A DNA stretch of 49,549 nucleotides, from contig JANQQN010000505.1 of assembly GCA_028289325.1 (NCBI GenBank), positions 1-49,549 of the forward strand, written 5' to 3'. A program made the translations under genes and the position numbers. The stretch comes from Myxococcota bacterium (GTDB lineage: Bacteria; Myxococcota; Kuafuiibacteriia; Kuafuiibacteriales; Kuafuiibacteriaceae). Positions within the stretch are counted from its first letter, which is position 1, and every line of letters begins with the position of its first letter. Below, one piece after another: positions 18,001-26,108 of this stretch. Under the pieces are notes generated by a model. The model worked only from the letters and a program-made list of their open reading frames with translations. It was not told where the DNA came from and ran no database searches.

Positions 18001-18488
18001 TCGCCACTCGGCAGCCGTTCGAGGTTGGCCTCCATCGCGGCCGCGGTCACCGTTTCGAAGTCGCTGCGCTTCAGCAGGTCGTCGATCATCCCCTGCAGGC
18101 CGAGGGACCGGCCATCATCGGGCGAGTAGATCCGCGTGATGCCGTACGCGTGAAGCTCCTCGATCTCCGCGGGCAAGATCGTTCCGCCGCCGCCACCGAA
18201 GATCTTGATGTTCGCCCCCGCATTCTTGAGCAGGTCGTACATGTACTTGAAGTACTCGACGTGTCCGCCTTGGTAGGACGTCACCGCGATCGCCTGGGCG
18301 TCTTCCTGAATCGCGCAGTCCACGATCTCTTTGACCGAACGATTGTGGCCAAGGTGAATAACCTCCGCGCCCGACGCCTGGATGATGCGACGCATGAGGT
18401 TGATCGCCGCGTCGTGGCCGTCGAACAGGGACGCGGCGGTCACGATGCGAACGTGGTGCTGCGGCTTGTAGCGCGGCTGGTTCGTCAT
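15048..18488 (-). CDS. icmF: Fused isobutyryl-CoA mutase IcmF
   Basis: A 1146-residue fusion of B12-binding domain, MeaI-type GTPase and mutase barrel, the full IcmF architecture. The B12 domain (1-145) has FDGHDAAIN with cobalt ligand His25. The G domain (about 195-420) has Walker A GTGGAGKS (203-210), ETSGIGQSD and NKFD (343-346). The mutase part starts near 560 with the IcmF-specific [13 protein letters not shown], which replaces the [16 protein letters not shown] stretch of MutB; the Tyr typical of methylmalonyl-CoA mutase is absent. The enzyme interconverts isobutyryl-CoA and n-butyryl-CoA, and some relatives act on isovaleryl- and pivalyl-CoA. It lies 78 bases after the lar/PAS operon and may have its own promoter there. 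Confidence 0.95.
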   Translation of the reverse strand: MTNQPRYKPQHHVRIVTAASLFDGHDAAINLMRRIIQASGAEVIHLGHNRSVKEIVDCAIQEDAQAIAVTSYQGGHVEYFKYMYDLLKNAGANIKIFGGGGGTILPAEIEELHAYGITRIYSPDDGRSLGLQGMIDDLLKRSDFETVTAAAMEANLERLPSGDPQALGRLITIAENFPEQAEDLQARLSSGSDAKVPVLGITGTGGAGKSSLVDELVRRFLADFSDKTIAVISVDPSKRKTGGALLGDRIRMNAVSSDRVYMRSLATRQSNLALSKHVQHAVDICQAAGFDLIILETSGIGQSDTEIVEHSDVSMYVMTADYGAATQLEKIDMLDFADVIAINKFDKRGSLDALRDVRKQYRRNNALFDGPDAGLPIFGTIASQFADPGTNTLYRFVIDKIVEKTEAPLSSRVEMTEAMSRKVHIIPPDRVRYLAEIAEGSDEYDVWVRKQSDVARRLYQLNGTIQQLRARVGKRSIEIVEQSDAMVQVIEHVEGEPDYLKDLVDLYRGLEAELDHECKALLQDWPSMRARYSADKYQFKVRGRVIEQDLFSTSLSGTRVPKVSLPKYQDWGDILTWLLRENAPGFFPYSAGVFPLKREGEDPARMFAGEGGPERTNRRFHYVSRGLAAKRLSTAFDSVTLYGEDPDHRPDIYGKVGNSGVSICTLDDAKKLYSGFDLADPSTSVSMTINGPAPMLLGFFLNAAVDQQCEKHIRAQGKVDVVDKRIAEMFAARGLERPRYQGELPEGNDGLGLLLLGTTGDQVLARETYEKIKAETLQAVRGTVQADILKEDQAQNTCIFSTEFALRMMGDIQQYFIDSQVRNFYSVSISGYHIAEAGANPISQTAFTLANGFTFVEYYLARGMNVDDFAPNLSFFFSNGMDPEYSVLGRVARRIWAKAMRYKYKANTRSQKLKYHIQTSGRSLHAQEIAFNDIRTTLQALYALYDNCNSLHTNAYDEAITTPTEESVRRALAIQLIINKELGLATNENPLQGAFIIEELTDLVEQAVLAEFRRISDRGGVLGAMERMYQRSKIQDESMHYETLKHTGELPIIGVNTFLDEKGSPTIVPAEVIRSHDAEKRYAIDSKLAFQAYNEELGRARLAELKTTALQHGNVFEGIMAASQACSLGQMSQALYEVGGQYRRNM

Positions 18489-18566
18489 GACTGTGGCGTA
18501 AGTCTGAGGGCCCGACAGGTCAACAAAACGCCACTGTCGAACACGCGGCCCGTCCCCCGGGTAACG

Positions 18567-20294
18567 CTACGCGTCGGCGCCGGGCTTGGCAGGGCGTCGT
18601 TGGGCCGAAGGCGCCAGGGGGCCACTACTGTCCTGACGGGGGGCGCTCGAACGGTCGAGGTCCAAGATCGCCTTGCCCTCGATGTACGGCTCTGTTTCGT
18701 AGCGCGTGACCCGCCCCAGCTTGTCGACGATCGCCGCCATCCGTTCGACTTCATCGATGACCCGGCGAAGGTCCGACTCCGTCGGACAAGCGCCGGGCAT
18801 TCGCCGCAGCATGAGCTCGACCGAGCCCAGAATGGCCGTCAGCGGCTGATTGAGCGCGTGCGCCGCCCCCCCGGCGACCTCGAGGGCGGCGCGCTGGCGT
18901 TCGGATAGCTCCGCCTTGGCCTGGGCGCTGGTGAGCTCTTCTTCGAGGCGCAGCTGCGACCGGAGGTCGGAGAAGATACCAACGATGGCGACCTCGTTGC
19001 CGTCGGGGCTGTGAACGACGGACAGGGCGATGTTCACGGGGATAAGCTCTCCGTCTTTCGCCACCACCGTGGACCGCCGCTCGTTGACCTTGCCCGGGCC
19101 ACCGTTGTGTACGGAGCGCAGCTCCGCGGTGATCCGCCGTGCGAAGCCAGGGGGATACAACGCCTCCGCGAGCATGCCGTGGGCCTCGTCCCAGCTGTAG
19201 CCGGTGATGCGGCTGGCCGCGTCGTTGAACAGCAGAATACGGCCCCGCATATCGGTGGCCACGATCGCGTCGGCGCTGCTCTCGATCAGGTTCGTCAAGA
19301 ACTCTTGCGTTCGGCGAAGGTCCGCCTCCACCGACCGGGTCTCGGTGACGTCACGGAAGCTGAGGATGATGCTCTGCTCGGGCGGGTCCGCGACCCCGTC
19401 GCGCTCGTCATCCGGGATGACGGGGGCGGTGGTGATGGCCAGCGTTCGCAGTCGGCCGTCGGCCCGAACCACCGGCAGGTCGAGCGAAGTGGGGAAATCG
19501 CGGCGCTGCAGGGCGAGGAGCGCGCTCCGCAGCGCGCTCAGGCCGTGATCGGCGACGAGGTCGCTCAGCCGCATCTGGTGGAGGGCCGCGATCTCCAGCC
19601 CCAAAACCGCCTCTGCGGTGCGGTTGGCGAACAGGATCCGGCCCCGGGGATCGACGATCAGCTGTCCGTCGCCCGCAAAGTCGAAGAACCGCCGATACTT
19701 TTCGACCTGGCGGAGCTGCCGCTGCATGCTCGCGACCGCGCTCTGCTGCTTGCTTCGGTACCGCGCCTTGACGGACTGCAGTAGCCGCGCGTTTCTCAAC
19801 AGCATCGCGGTGATATTGGCGAAGATTCGACCCAGCCGAAGCTCTCGCGTCGACAAGGCATCCGGCCGCGGCGTCTGGGCCCGCAGGCGAACAACGGCGA
19901 TGATGTCCGCATCGGACATGACCGGGAACAGGACCGCTGAACCCAAGGATTGGTCTTTGAGATGCGCTCGTACGCCGTCGAACAGGCCATCTCGCTCGAC
20001 GTCGGTCACCACCACCGGAGCGCGGGTCCGAAGCACCTCTCGGATCTCCGGATGACGCGCCATATCCAACGGGATATGAGGCTGGGCCGATGCGTCGGTA
20101 GCCGCGACGACCCACGCCGGTCGATCCGAGTGGTCGATCAGAACCACCGAACAATCATCGACCTCGAGCCGTCGCGCCAACGCCCTCGCGATCCGCGTCA
20201 GGTTACCCACCACGTCGGCACGCGAAGCCAAGCCTTCCGATGCCTCGAGGAGCGATTCGAGGTCGGCGTCGAGATCCGCGGCCGGCCCGCTCAT
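18567..20294 (-). CDS. GAF-PAS-PAS-DHp signalling protein lacking an ATPase domain
   Basis: A 575-residue cytoplasmic sensor protein. Residues about 20-170 form a GAF domain, 200-320 and 330-450 two PAS domains, with PAS/PAC hallmarks DGQLIVDPRGRILFANRTAE and SADAIVATDMRGRILLFNDAA. A DHp segment (465-535) has the H-box AAHALNQPLTAILG with His479. The protein then ends after TRYETEPYIEGKAILDLD and a Pro/Ala tail: no N, G1, F or G2 box of a HATPase_c domain exists in it or just downstream. It could be phosphorylated in trans or work as a scaffold. ATG 20294 overlaps the larC stop (ATGA), so it is coupled to larBC; a frame open to 20633 over larC is not the start. Confidence 0.85.
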   Translation of the reverse strand: MSGPAADLDADLESLLEASEGLASRADVVGNLTRIARALARRLEVDDCSVVLIDHSDRPAWVVAATDASAQPHIPLDMARHPEIREVLRTRAPVVVTDVERDGLFDGVRAHLKDQSLGSAVLFPVMSDADIIAVVRLRAQTPRPDALSTRELRLGRIFANITAMLLRNARLLQSVKARYRSKQQSAVASMQRQLRQVEKYRRFFDFAGDGQLIVDPRGRILFANRTAEAVLGLEIAALHQMRLSDLVADHGLSALRSALLALQRRDFPTSLDLPVVRADGRLRTLAITTAPVIPDDERDGVADPPEQSIILSFRDVTETRSVEADLRRTQEFLTNLIESSADAIVATDMRGRILLFNDAASRITGYSWDEAHGMLAEALYPPGFARRITAELRSVHNGGPGKVNERRSTVVAKDGELIPVNIALSVVHSPDGNEVAIVGIFSDLRSQLRLEEELTSAQAKAELSERQRAALEVAGGAAHALNQPLTAILGSVELMLRRMPGACPTESDLRRVIDEVERMAAIVDKLGRVTRYETEPYIEGKAILDLDRSSAPRQDSSGPLAPSAQRRPAKPGADA

Positions 20295-21577
20295 AGCGGC
20301 TGCGCCCATGCCGCCCGCAGCGCCGCTTCGTAGATGCGACGGGCCGCCACTTTGGCCGTCTTCGCCCGGGCAACGCAGTCGTCGAACTCGGGCGCGACTA
20401 GGGTCGTGCCGTCCGGTCGCGGCGCGACCTTGACCCGCACTTCGCCGTAATCCGTAGACACGCTCAACATTCGTCGCTCGGCGCGAAAACGACGGACGTC
20501 GTGTACCCGCACGCCGAGCGTGGGGCTGTGCACCATGAACGCTTCGACGATCGCCGGCTCGAGGCTTCGTCGAACCAGCGCCGAAACCTTGAGGCCCGGG
20601 CGCCCTTTCTTCATATACAGCGGCGCGCCCCACGCGTCGGCGGCCCCCGCCTCGAACAAGGCATCGAGCAGCGGCCCGAGGTCTTCGGGCCGCATGTCGT
20701 CGACGTTGGCTTGCACCACGACGTCTTCGTCGTCCCGCGCGTGACCGGTGGTCGCTTCGCCCAACACCGCCCGCACCACGTTCGGTCGGTCAGGCCATCG
20801 CTTGTGACCGGCGCCGGTGCCCGTCGCCCGTACGATCATCGCCGGCGCGGCTCCGAAACCGTCGGCCATCGCCATCAGCACCGCCGCCCCGGTCGGAGTG
20901 ACCGTCTCCCCGATGAGGTCGGTCCCGACCGTCGGGGCCCCCGTGAGCAGGTGGAGCGTCGCGGGGCCGGGCAACGGAATCGGACCGTGTCCTCCCTGAA
21001 CAACGCCCCGCCCGAGAGGAAACGGCGACACCACCACCCGGTCGACAGCCAGGTCATGTAGAGCGACGCACGCGCCGAGCACGTCGGCCAGCGCGTCGTC
21101 GGCCCCAACCTCGTGAAAGATGACCTCGTCCAACGAGACGCCGTGGGCCTGGGCCTCGGCTTCGGCCAGACGCCGGAAGGTGTCTTGCGCCATTCGCACG
21201 ACCGGCGGCGGCAGGTCGGCGCCGGCCAGCAGCTCGACGATGGTCGAGTACGAGCGATGGCCGTGGTGGTGATGGTGGGGGGCGTGGTGATGATGGCGCG
21301 GCTCGGGGGGGTGATGGGGCCGAACCCCGGGCCCATCGGCGCCGGTGGCGGATGTTTCGACGTCGGCGAGCAATCCGTCGATGCGGACGTCAAAAGACAG
21401 CGCGCGCAATCCGGCCGGATCGACGCGCTTCACCTCGCCGGTGACCCGCTCGAGCCCGACTCTGGCCCACGCGTCCCGAATCCGGTCCAGCGAAGCCCCG
21501 AGATCCAGCAACGACGCGACGATCATGTCGCCCGCCGCCCCCCCCACGAGGTCGAAATACAGCGTGCGCTGGGTCAC
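20291..21577 (-). CDS. larC: LarC, nickel-pincer cofactor nickel insertase
   Basis: A 428-residue protein of the LarC/DUF111 family, starting RTLYFDLVGGAAGDMIVASLLDLGA, the family signature. It contains a His-rich loop near residues 90-110 (HHPPEPRHHHHAPHHHHHGH), which is the expected nickel-binding region. LarC acts as a CTP-dependent nickel cyclometallase on pyridinium-3,5-bisthiocarboxylic acid mononucleotide, completing the nickel-pincer nucleotide (NPN) cofactor. GTG 21577 overlaps the larB stop as GTGA. In many LarC genes two parts are joined by a programmed frameshift; here the frame is continuous. LarE and a LarA-type racemase are not in the window. Confidence 0.93.
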   Translation of the reverse strand: MTQRTLYFDLVGGAAGDMIVASLLDLGASLDRIRDAWARVGLERVTGEVKRVDPAGLRALSFDVRIDGLLADVETSATGADGPGVRPHHPPEPRHHHHAPHHHHHGHRSYSTIVELLAGADLPPPVVRMAQDTFRRLAEAEAQAHGVSLDEVIFHEVGADDALADVLGACVALHDLAVDRVVVSPFPLGRGVVQGGHGPIPLPGPATLHLLTGAPTVGTDLIGETVTPTGAAVLMAMADGFGAAPAMIVRATGTGAGHKRWPDRPNVVRAVLGEATTGHARDDEDVVVQANVDDMRPEDLGPLLDALFEAGAADAWGAPLYMKKGRPGLKVSALVRRSLEPAIVEAFMVHSPTLGVRVHDVRRFRAERRMLSVSTDYGEVRVKVAPRPDGTTLVAPEFDDCVARAKTAKVAARRIYEAALRAAWAQPL

Positions 21578-22377
21578 CGTTCGCGTCCACCGCCCGGAGC
21601 GGCGGCGCGCTCCGCGTTCATCAGCACCGCGGCGTAGGCGGCCCCGAAACCGTTGTCGATGTTCACCACCGTCAAGCCAGGGGTACAGCTGGCCAGCATG
21701 CCGGTCAGCGCGCTGAAGCCGCCGAAGTTGGCCCCGAAGCCGACCGACGTCGGAACCCCGATCACGGGACGGGTCACCAGGCCCTTCACCACGCTGGGCA
21801 AGGCGCCTTCCATACCCGCCACGACGATGACCACCTCGGCCCCCTCGAGGGTCTCCCGAACGGACAGGATGCGATGCAGACCCGCCACACCGACATCGTT
21901 GATGCGCCGTACGGGATGACCAAAGACCTCGATCGTCCGCGCCGCTTCTTCGGCCACCGGGGTATCTGCGGTGCCTGCGCTGACCACGGCGATCTCTCCT
22001 CGGCAGCGGGCTTCGAGGGGCGGTCCCGCGACCAGCAGCCGCGACCGCGGATCGTAGCTGGCGACCTGCACGATGTCGGAGGGCAGGGCCTCCATCACCC
22101 CCGCCGCTTTTTCCGGTTCGATCCGGGTCACGAGGGCCGTCTGTCCCTGCTCCCGAAAGGACCGAACGATGCCCGTGACTTCGGCTGCAGTTTTACCTGG
22201 TCCGTAGACCACCTCGGGGAGCCCGGTCCGCAGATGACGATGGTGATCGATTCGGGCGTAGCCGAGGTCTTCGAACGGCAGGCCGGCGAGCGCCCGCTGC
22301 GCATCGGCGACGGTCGTCGCGCCCTGCTGCACCCGCTCCAAGAGGGCTTTCAGATCCTCTGGTTTCACTCCAAACAA
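21574..22377 (-). CDS. larB: LarB, nickel-pincer cofactor biosynthesis carboxylase
   Basis: A 267-residue LarB protein (AIR-carboxylase/PurE-like fold). LarB carboxylates and hydrolyses nicotinic acid adenine dinucleotide to give pyridinium-3,5-biscarboxylic acid mononucleotide, the first step of NPN synthesis. Family segments seen: LPFEDLGYARIDHHRHLRTG, EVVYGPGKT, VSAGTADTPVAEEA and VGFGANFGGFSALTGML. The start codon is uncertain: TTG 22377 gives the length used here, GTG 22368 would remove three residues. It is the first gene of a minus-strand operon larB-larC-PAS/DHp and is divergent from the membrane protein at 22483. Confidence 0.92.
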   Translation of the reverse strand: MFGVKPEDLKALLERVQQGATTVADAQRALAGLPFEDLGYARIDHHRHLRTGLPEVVYGPGKTAAEVTGIVRSFREQGQTALVTRIEPEKAAGVMEALPSDIVQVASYDPRSRLLVAGPPLEARCRGEIAVVSAGTADTPVAEEAARTIEVFGHPVRRINDVGVAGLHRILSVRETLEGAEVVIVVAGMEGALPSVVKGLVTRPVIGVPTSVGFGANFGGFSALTGMLASCTPGLTVVNIDNGFGAAYAAVLMNAERAAAPGGGRER

Positions 22378-22482
22378 GGTATTCGGGGATGCTGATCCGC
22401 GCCAGAGGTTTCGTACCCCACGGCGGCGGGGGCAACCGATTTACAATTGCGACCGCGGCTCAGGACGCCTAGATCGTTGTCC

Positions 22483-23013
22483 ATGACGGCGCACCAGCCC
22501 CGCCCTCTGCTGCACGCGGCTCTGCTCGTCGGCGGCCTCATGATCCTCGCCGTCCCTTTCGGCTATTCGGTGGTCGCCGAGTATCGCGCGTACGCGACAT
22601 ACGTACGGGAAACGGTCCGGGACCGTGACACCCCACCGGCGTGGCAGACCCGGCTCTTCACCCCCGCCGACTGCGTCAACGCCACCCTCGATTGGATGGA
22701 GGGATGTCCAGGCATGGAAGACTTTTGCCGGGGAACCGTACCGCATCTGATGAATGAGTGTCTCGCCAGCCAAGACCGAGACCAGTGGTGTGTCGACAAC
22801 GGCGGACAGATCAAGAAGACGTCGTTCGGCTATCAGATTTGCGAGGCCCGTCGCGAAGCCAAAGGCGACCTGGAACGAACGCGCCTTCGAAAACAGCGTT
22901 GCGCGCTCGCGCTGCGGGCGCTCGCCGAGTTCTGCGACGAACGCGCGCTGGACAACTCGTCACCGGCCAGGGAGGCCAGCGCCGACCCGTCCCCCTCGAA
23001 CGCCAGCGAGTAG
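22483..23013 (+). CDS. Membrane-anchored protein with eight cysteines, unknown function
   Basis: A 176-residue protein. I prefer ATG 22483; the frame is open back to 22447. One N-terminal membrane helix (about residues 9-30) is followed by an extracytoplasmic domain with eight cysteines (64, 75, 82, 93, 103, 120, 140, 151), an even number suiting disulfide pairing. Motif-like pieces are GCPGMEDFC and QWCVDNGG. I do not recognise a family. It stands alone between divergent larB and the convergent receiver gene, whose stop is 14 bases away. Confidence 0.6.
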   Translation: MTAHQPRPLLHAALLVGGLMILAVPFGYSVVAEYRAYATYVRETVRDRDTPPAWQTRLFTPADCVNATLDWMEGCPGMEDFCRGTVPHLMNECLASQDRDQWCVDNGGQIKKTSFGYQICEARREAKGDLERTRLRKQRCALALRALAEFCDERALDNSSPAREASADPSPSNASE

Positions 23014-23027
23014 ACGCAGGGAACGGA

Positions 23028-23396
23028 TCAACACGCGGCCAAAGCGCGACGGATCTCCGCCACCAGCTCCTTTCGCTCGATCGGCTTGACCACGAATCCC
23101 CGCATGCCGGCTTTGACGACCTCGGCCTTCACGCTGGGTTGGGAAAGACTGGACATCGCGACCAATACCGCGTGGGGCTGCAGGGTCAGGATCGCGCGTG
23201 CGACCTCGACCCCGCTCATCTGGGGAAGCATGAGGTCGATGACCGCAACGTCAGGCCGAAGGGCCCGGAATCGATCCACGGCCTGAACCCCGCTCGACGC
23301 TTCTCCGACCACCTCGAAGCCCTCTTGCCGCAGGAGACCCCGAACCAGCGCGCGCTCGACCGCCGCGTCATCCACCACCAGAACGCGAGCGCTCAT
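23028..23396 (-). CDS. CheY-like single-domain response regulator
   Basis: A 122-residue receiver domain without an output domain. The acidic pair Asp9/Asp10, phospho-acceptor Asp54 (VIDLMLP), Ser82/Ser83 region and Lys104 (VKP) are in place, so phosphorylation should be possible. It may act through protein-protein contact, as CheY or Spo0F-like proteins do. The ATG overlaps the thiL stop by four bases (ATGA), so it is expressed with thiL; no histidine kinase is adjacent. The nearest sensor-type protein, at 18567-20294, itself lacks an ATPase domain, so the partner is unknown. Confidence 0.9.
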   Translation of the reverse strand: MSARVLVVDDAAVERALVRGLLRQEGFEVVGEASSGVQAVDRFRALRPDVAVIDLMLPQMSGVEVARAILTLQPHAVLVAMSSLSQPSVKAEVVKAGMRGFVVKPIERKELVAEIRRALAAC

Positions 23397-24448
23397 CGCG
23401 TACGCCCCTCGGCCGCGGGCGGAAAGTGTTCGAAGCCGGTCGGCACGTCGATCGAGCGCCCGTCGGCGTAGATGGCGTGAACGGCGGGGCTGGCCGTCAC
23501 CTCACCGATCCGAGCCACCGGCGTCGCGACCGAAGCGCAGATGTCGCGGATGACCGTCTCGTCGTCGGGGGATGCCGTGAACAGCAGCTCGTAGTCTTCT
23601 CCCCCCGCCATGGCCCAAACCTCCGACGACCGGCCGAGCCCAACGCTCGCCGCCTCGAGGGCAGAGGATATCGGAATTCGGTCGACCTCTATACGGGCCC
23701 CAAGTCCGGCCGGAGCCAAGAGCCGACGCAGATCACGGCCCAGCCCATCGGACACGTCGCACATCGAGAAAACTCGACCCGACGCCGCGAGCTGGACCCC
23801 GGCCGCGACCCGCGGCACCGGATCCACCAGCGCGCGAAACAGGGGGTCGGCCCGCCCGCCGTGGGGCGAGCGGCCTGACCCCAACGCCTGCTGCAGTCCG
23901 GCCGCCGCATCGCCGAGGGTCCCGGTCACGTAGATCCCCGCCCCCGACCGCGCACCGGCTCTCCGCATGAGGAGAGAGGGCGCCGCGGCCCCGACCAGGG
24001 TCACCGTGAGCACCGCGGGACCCTGGATGCCGGTCGTGTTGCCCCCCAGAACCCGGACGCCGTACGTTTCGGACTGACCGATCACGCCCCCGGCGATCGC
24101 TTCCACGACCGAAGCCGGCATGTCTGCGGGCAGACAAACGGAGACGAACGCGTACCGCGGTTCGGCCCCCATCGCGGCGAGATCGCTCAGGTTGACGGCC
24201 ATCAGCTTGCGACCGACGGCGTCAGGGGGCGTGTACGCGAGATCGAAGTGTTGGCCCTCGACCAGGCTGTCGGTGGTCACCACCGACGCCACGCCCGGAT
24301 CGAACCGCCACGCGGCGGCGTCGTCGCCATTGTCCAGGACCACCGCCGGATCCGGGCCGAGCGAAGCGGCCAGGCCGGGGTCCGCGAACAGGCGGATGAC
24401 GCCCTCTTCTTTCAGCGTTCGGACCGTCGCGGGGGGTTCGGTGGCCAT
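23393..24448 (-). CDS. thiL: Thiamine-monophosphate kinase
   Basis: A 351-residue ThiL (AIR-synthase/PurM-like ATPase fold). It phosphorylates thiamine monophosphate to thiamine diphosphate, the cofactor of the E1 enzymes. Seen are the opening EGVIRLFADP, the metal- and ATP-binding stretch VVLDNGDDAAAW, VTTDSLVEGQHFDL, AVNLSDLAAMGAEPRYAFVS and MCDVSDGLGRDLRRLL, all conserved in ThiL. The length fits. It is coupled to the receiver gene that follows. A short gap of 84 bases separates it from the thioredoxin-like gene. Confidence 0.93.
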   Translation of the reverse strand: MATEPPATVRTLKEEGVIRLFADPGLAASLGPDPAVVLDNGDDAAAWRFDPGVASVVTTDSLVEGQHFDLAYTPPDAVGRKLMAVNLSDLAAMGAEPRYAFVSVCLPADMPASVVEAIAGGVIGQSETYGVRVLGGNTTGIQGPAVLTVTLVGAAAPSLLMRRAGARSGAGIYVTGTLGDAAAGLQQALGSGRSPHGGRADPLFRALVDPVPRVAAGVQLAASGRVFSMCDVSDGLGRDLRRLLAPAGLGARIEVDRIPISSALEAASVGLGRSSEVWAMAGGEDYELLFTASPDDETVIRDICASVATPVARIGEVTASPAVHAIYADGRSIDVPTGFEHFPPAAEGRTR

Positions 24449-24532
24449 GCACCGAACCTAGCCTGACCACCGGGGCACGTCGATGCCGCGGCCTGGGGCG
24501 TCGACGGCCGGGACCCGGGTTGCCGCGACGGC

Positions 24533-24874
24533 TCAGCGGCGAAGGTTGTTGAGCCGGTTCGTGAGCCGGTCCATGCCGCTGCCGGGGAACTCTTTGGCCT
24601 TTTCGCCGTCCTTGTAGATGACGTTAAAGGGCAGCACGTCGACCTCCGCTAGCCACGGGCTGATCTTCTTGAAGCCAGCCAGGCCTCGCTGGTCGAGCAA
24701 CATCTTGCCGAAGCGAACGTCTTTGAACTCTTCGTCGCCATCGAGAAACGTCGTGAGCTCCTCCGTCCACTGGTGGCAGGCGGCACAGTCGCTCTTGCTG
24801 AGCATGAGCACGGCGAAAGGCGACTTGAGGAACTCCTCCCAGTTGTCGCTACCGATCATTTCGAGTCGACTCAT
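24533..24874 (-). CDS. Thioredoxin-like protein
   Basis: A 113-residue thioredoxin-fold protein with a CAAC active-site motif in SKSDCAACHQW and a cis-proline region VDVLPFNVIYKDGE. It probably reduces disulfides in the cytoplasm, since there is no signal peptide. ATG 24874 is chosen because GGGAG precedes it; the frame open to 24931 would add an implausible leader. It lies 159 bases downstream of the peroxiredoxin gene on the same strand, behind a terminator-like hairpin, so read-through may allow some co-expression. A role as electron donor to that peroxiredoxin is a reasonable inference. Confidence 0.85.
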   Translation of the reverse strand: MSRLEMIGSDNWEEFLKSPFAVLMLSKSDCAACHQWTEELTTFLDGDEEFKDVRFGKMLLDQRGLAGFKKISPWLAEVDVLPFNVIYKDGEKAKEFPGSGMDRLTNRLNNLRR

Positions 24875-24908
24875 CGTGATCTCCCGTAAGCAGGGCCTGA
24901 CAAAGAAA

Positions 24909-24938
24909 AGTCCCGCGGGCCGGTCGGCCAACGGGACT
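24909..24938 (-). terminator. Intrinsic terminator after the peroxiredoxin gene
   Basis: On the minus strand AGTCCCG pairs with CGGGACT around a loop that itself contains GGCC-GACC-GGCC, and the stem is followed by TTTTCTTT. It stands between the peroxiredoxin stop (25034) and the thioredoxin-like start (24874), so most peroxiredoxin transcripts should end here. Confidence 0.75.
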
Positions 24939-25033
24939 CTTCGTGGTCGGCCCCTGCGTCGTACGCAGTTTAGGACCTAACGTGCGGTCGTAAAGCCGAC
25001 CGCACCTCGACGTCGGTATGGCTTCAGCCGGCT

Positions 25034-25558
25034 TCAGCCGACGTGAGCCTCGCCCTTTTCCCAGTCCGCGGCGCAAAGCCCGCCGCTTTGGAACGCCTGC
25101 ACCGTGCGCAGGACCTCTTTCGGGCTTCGACCCACCGCGAGGTCGTTGACGGACGTCGAGCGGATGACGCCCTGGTCGTCCACGATGATGGTGGCCCGGT
25201 ACGCCACGCCGGCGTCGCTCTTCAGAACGCCGAACGCGCTCGAAAACTCGTGGTTGGTATCCGCGACCACGGGGTGGGTGATCGCCTTGGAGAACGTCTC
25301 ACGGTCCGCGAACCACGCCTTGTGGCTGAAGAAGGAGTCCGTGGAGGCGCCGATGACCTCGATGCCGTCCTCCCTAAAGTCACCCAGCATGGCCTCGAAG
25401 CCGCGGATCTCCGTGGGGCACACGAACGTGAAGTCCAGCGGGTACCAGTAGATTACGTGCCACTTGCCTTCGTAATCCTTCGAGCTGATGGTCTTCTCTT
25501 CACCGTTCACATAAGCCTGCGCAGTCCACGCGGGAGCCTTCTGACCGATCATCGACAT
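25034..25558 (-). CDS. 2-Cys peroxiredoxin (AhpC/TSA family)
   Basis: A 174-residue cytoplasmic peroxiredoxin that reduces hydrogen peroxide and organic hydroperoxides. The peroxidatic cysteine lies in PLDFTFVCPTEI and the resolving cysteine in SGGLCAADW near the C-terminus, so this is a typical 2-Cys AhpC-type enzyme. The ribosome binding site AGGAG sits five bases before ATG 25558. About 135 bases of upstream sequence include an AT-rich patch on the minus strand (around 25640-25680) that probably carries the promoter. No oxyR or ahpF lies nearby; the downstream thioredoxin-like protein may supply electrons. Confidence 0.93.
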   Translation of the reverse strand: MSMIGQKAPAWTAQAYVNGEEKTISSKDYEGKWHVIYWYPLDFTFVCPTEIRGFEAMLGDFREDGIEVIGASTDSFFSHKAWFADRETFSKAITHPVVADTNHEFSSAFGVLKSDAGVAYRATIIVDDQGVIRSTSVNDLAVGRSPKEVLRTVQAFQSGGLCAADWEKGEAHVG

Positions 25559-26108
25559 GTTCTTCTCCTAAAAAGTCGTTGTCGCGCGCCGCGGGAGCGA
25601 CACGCCCGATGGGCATCTAGGGAGCCGGGTATCACGCTTCAAGGACCTGACAAATGAAAACACTCTAGCGTCACCACCGACCATTCAGATGCGCTCAGAA
25701 CCGATCGTCAGGTATGGGCCGGGACATGATTCGCTCCTCCACGACGATCGGCGAATCGAATGGCGGCGGCACTTGCGCCGCTCTCGGCAAACACAAAGCG
25801 GACGATTCACCAGCGGTGCGCGAGGCGTGTCGCGCCCATGCTTCGTCCCGCAAAATGGTACAGAAGCGGCGACTCAACGCCCGCACCGCCGCGATCTTCG
25901 CGGCGAGGACCCGCAACTCACCTTCCCGAGCAGGGTCCGGTCCGCCGTCCGTTTGCAGGGCGGTCCACCGCTGAAGGAGCCGTCTTTGCTCACGCCATAG
26001 TCGGTCGACGGCGTCGACGAGAGGGTCTGGTTTGGTCGGAGTGGGATATTGGAGCACAATAACTGTTCGGCCCAGCGGCGATACCGGTGCGGCGGAACGA
26101 CGCGAAAA
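25559..26108. other. Intergenic region with one doubtful ORF
   Basis: The first part (25559-25690) should be the peroxiredoxin promoter and leader. The rest contains only the doubtful minus-strand ORF 25695-26057 listed separately and the end of the PhyH-type gene. No strong hairpin or repeat stands out to me. Confidence 0.45.
25695..26057 (-). CDS. Hypothetical protein, uncertain
   Basis: A 120-residue ORF starting with GTG 26057. The first 70 residues form a charged amphipathic helix (PLVDAVDRLWREQRRLLQRW..., LRVLAAKIAAVRALSRRF) and the tail is Pro-rich. Third codon positions are moderately GC-rich. It follows the PhyH-type gene by about 50 bases on the same strand, which is compatible with an operon, but I see no ribosome binding site and no known family. 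Plus-strand ORFs cover the same bases. It may not be expressed. Confidence 0.3.
   Translation of the reverse strand: MLQYPTPTKPDPLVDAVDRLWREQRRLLQRWTALQTDGGPDPAREGELRVLAAKIAAVRALSRRFCTILRDEAWARHASRTAGESSALCLPRAAQVPPPFDSPIVVEERIMSRPIPDDRF

Noticed and set aside
16626-18908. 760-residue open frame on the plus strand
   Set aside because: It is antisense to icmF and the PAS/DHp gene and has no recognisable domain.
20291-20633. N-terminal extension of the PAS/DHp protein over larC
   Set aside because: This stretch is larC in another frame; ATG 20294 overlaps the larC stop and opens the GAF domain.
21240-21310. His-rich tract in LarC as a separate metal-binding gene or repeat
   Set aside because: It lies in frame within LarC at the place where the family has its nickel-binding His-rich loop.
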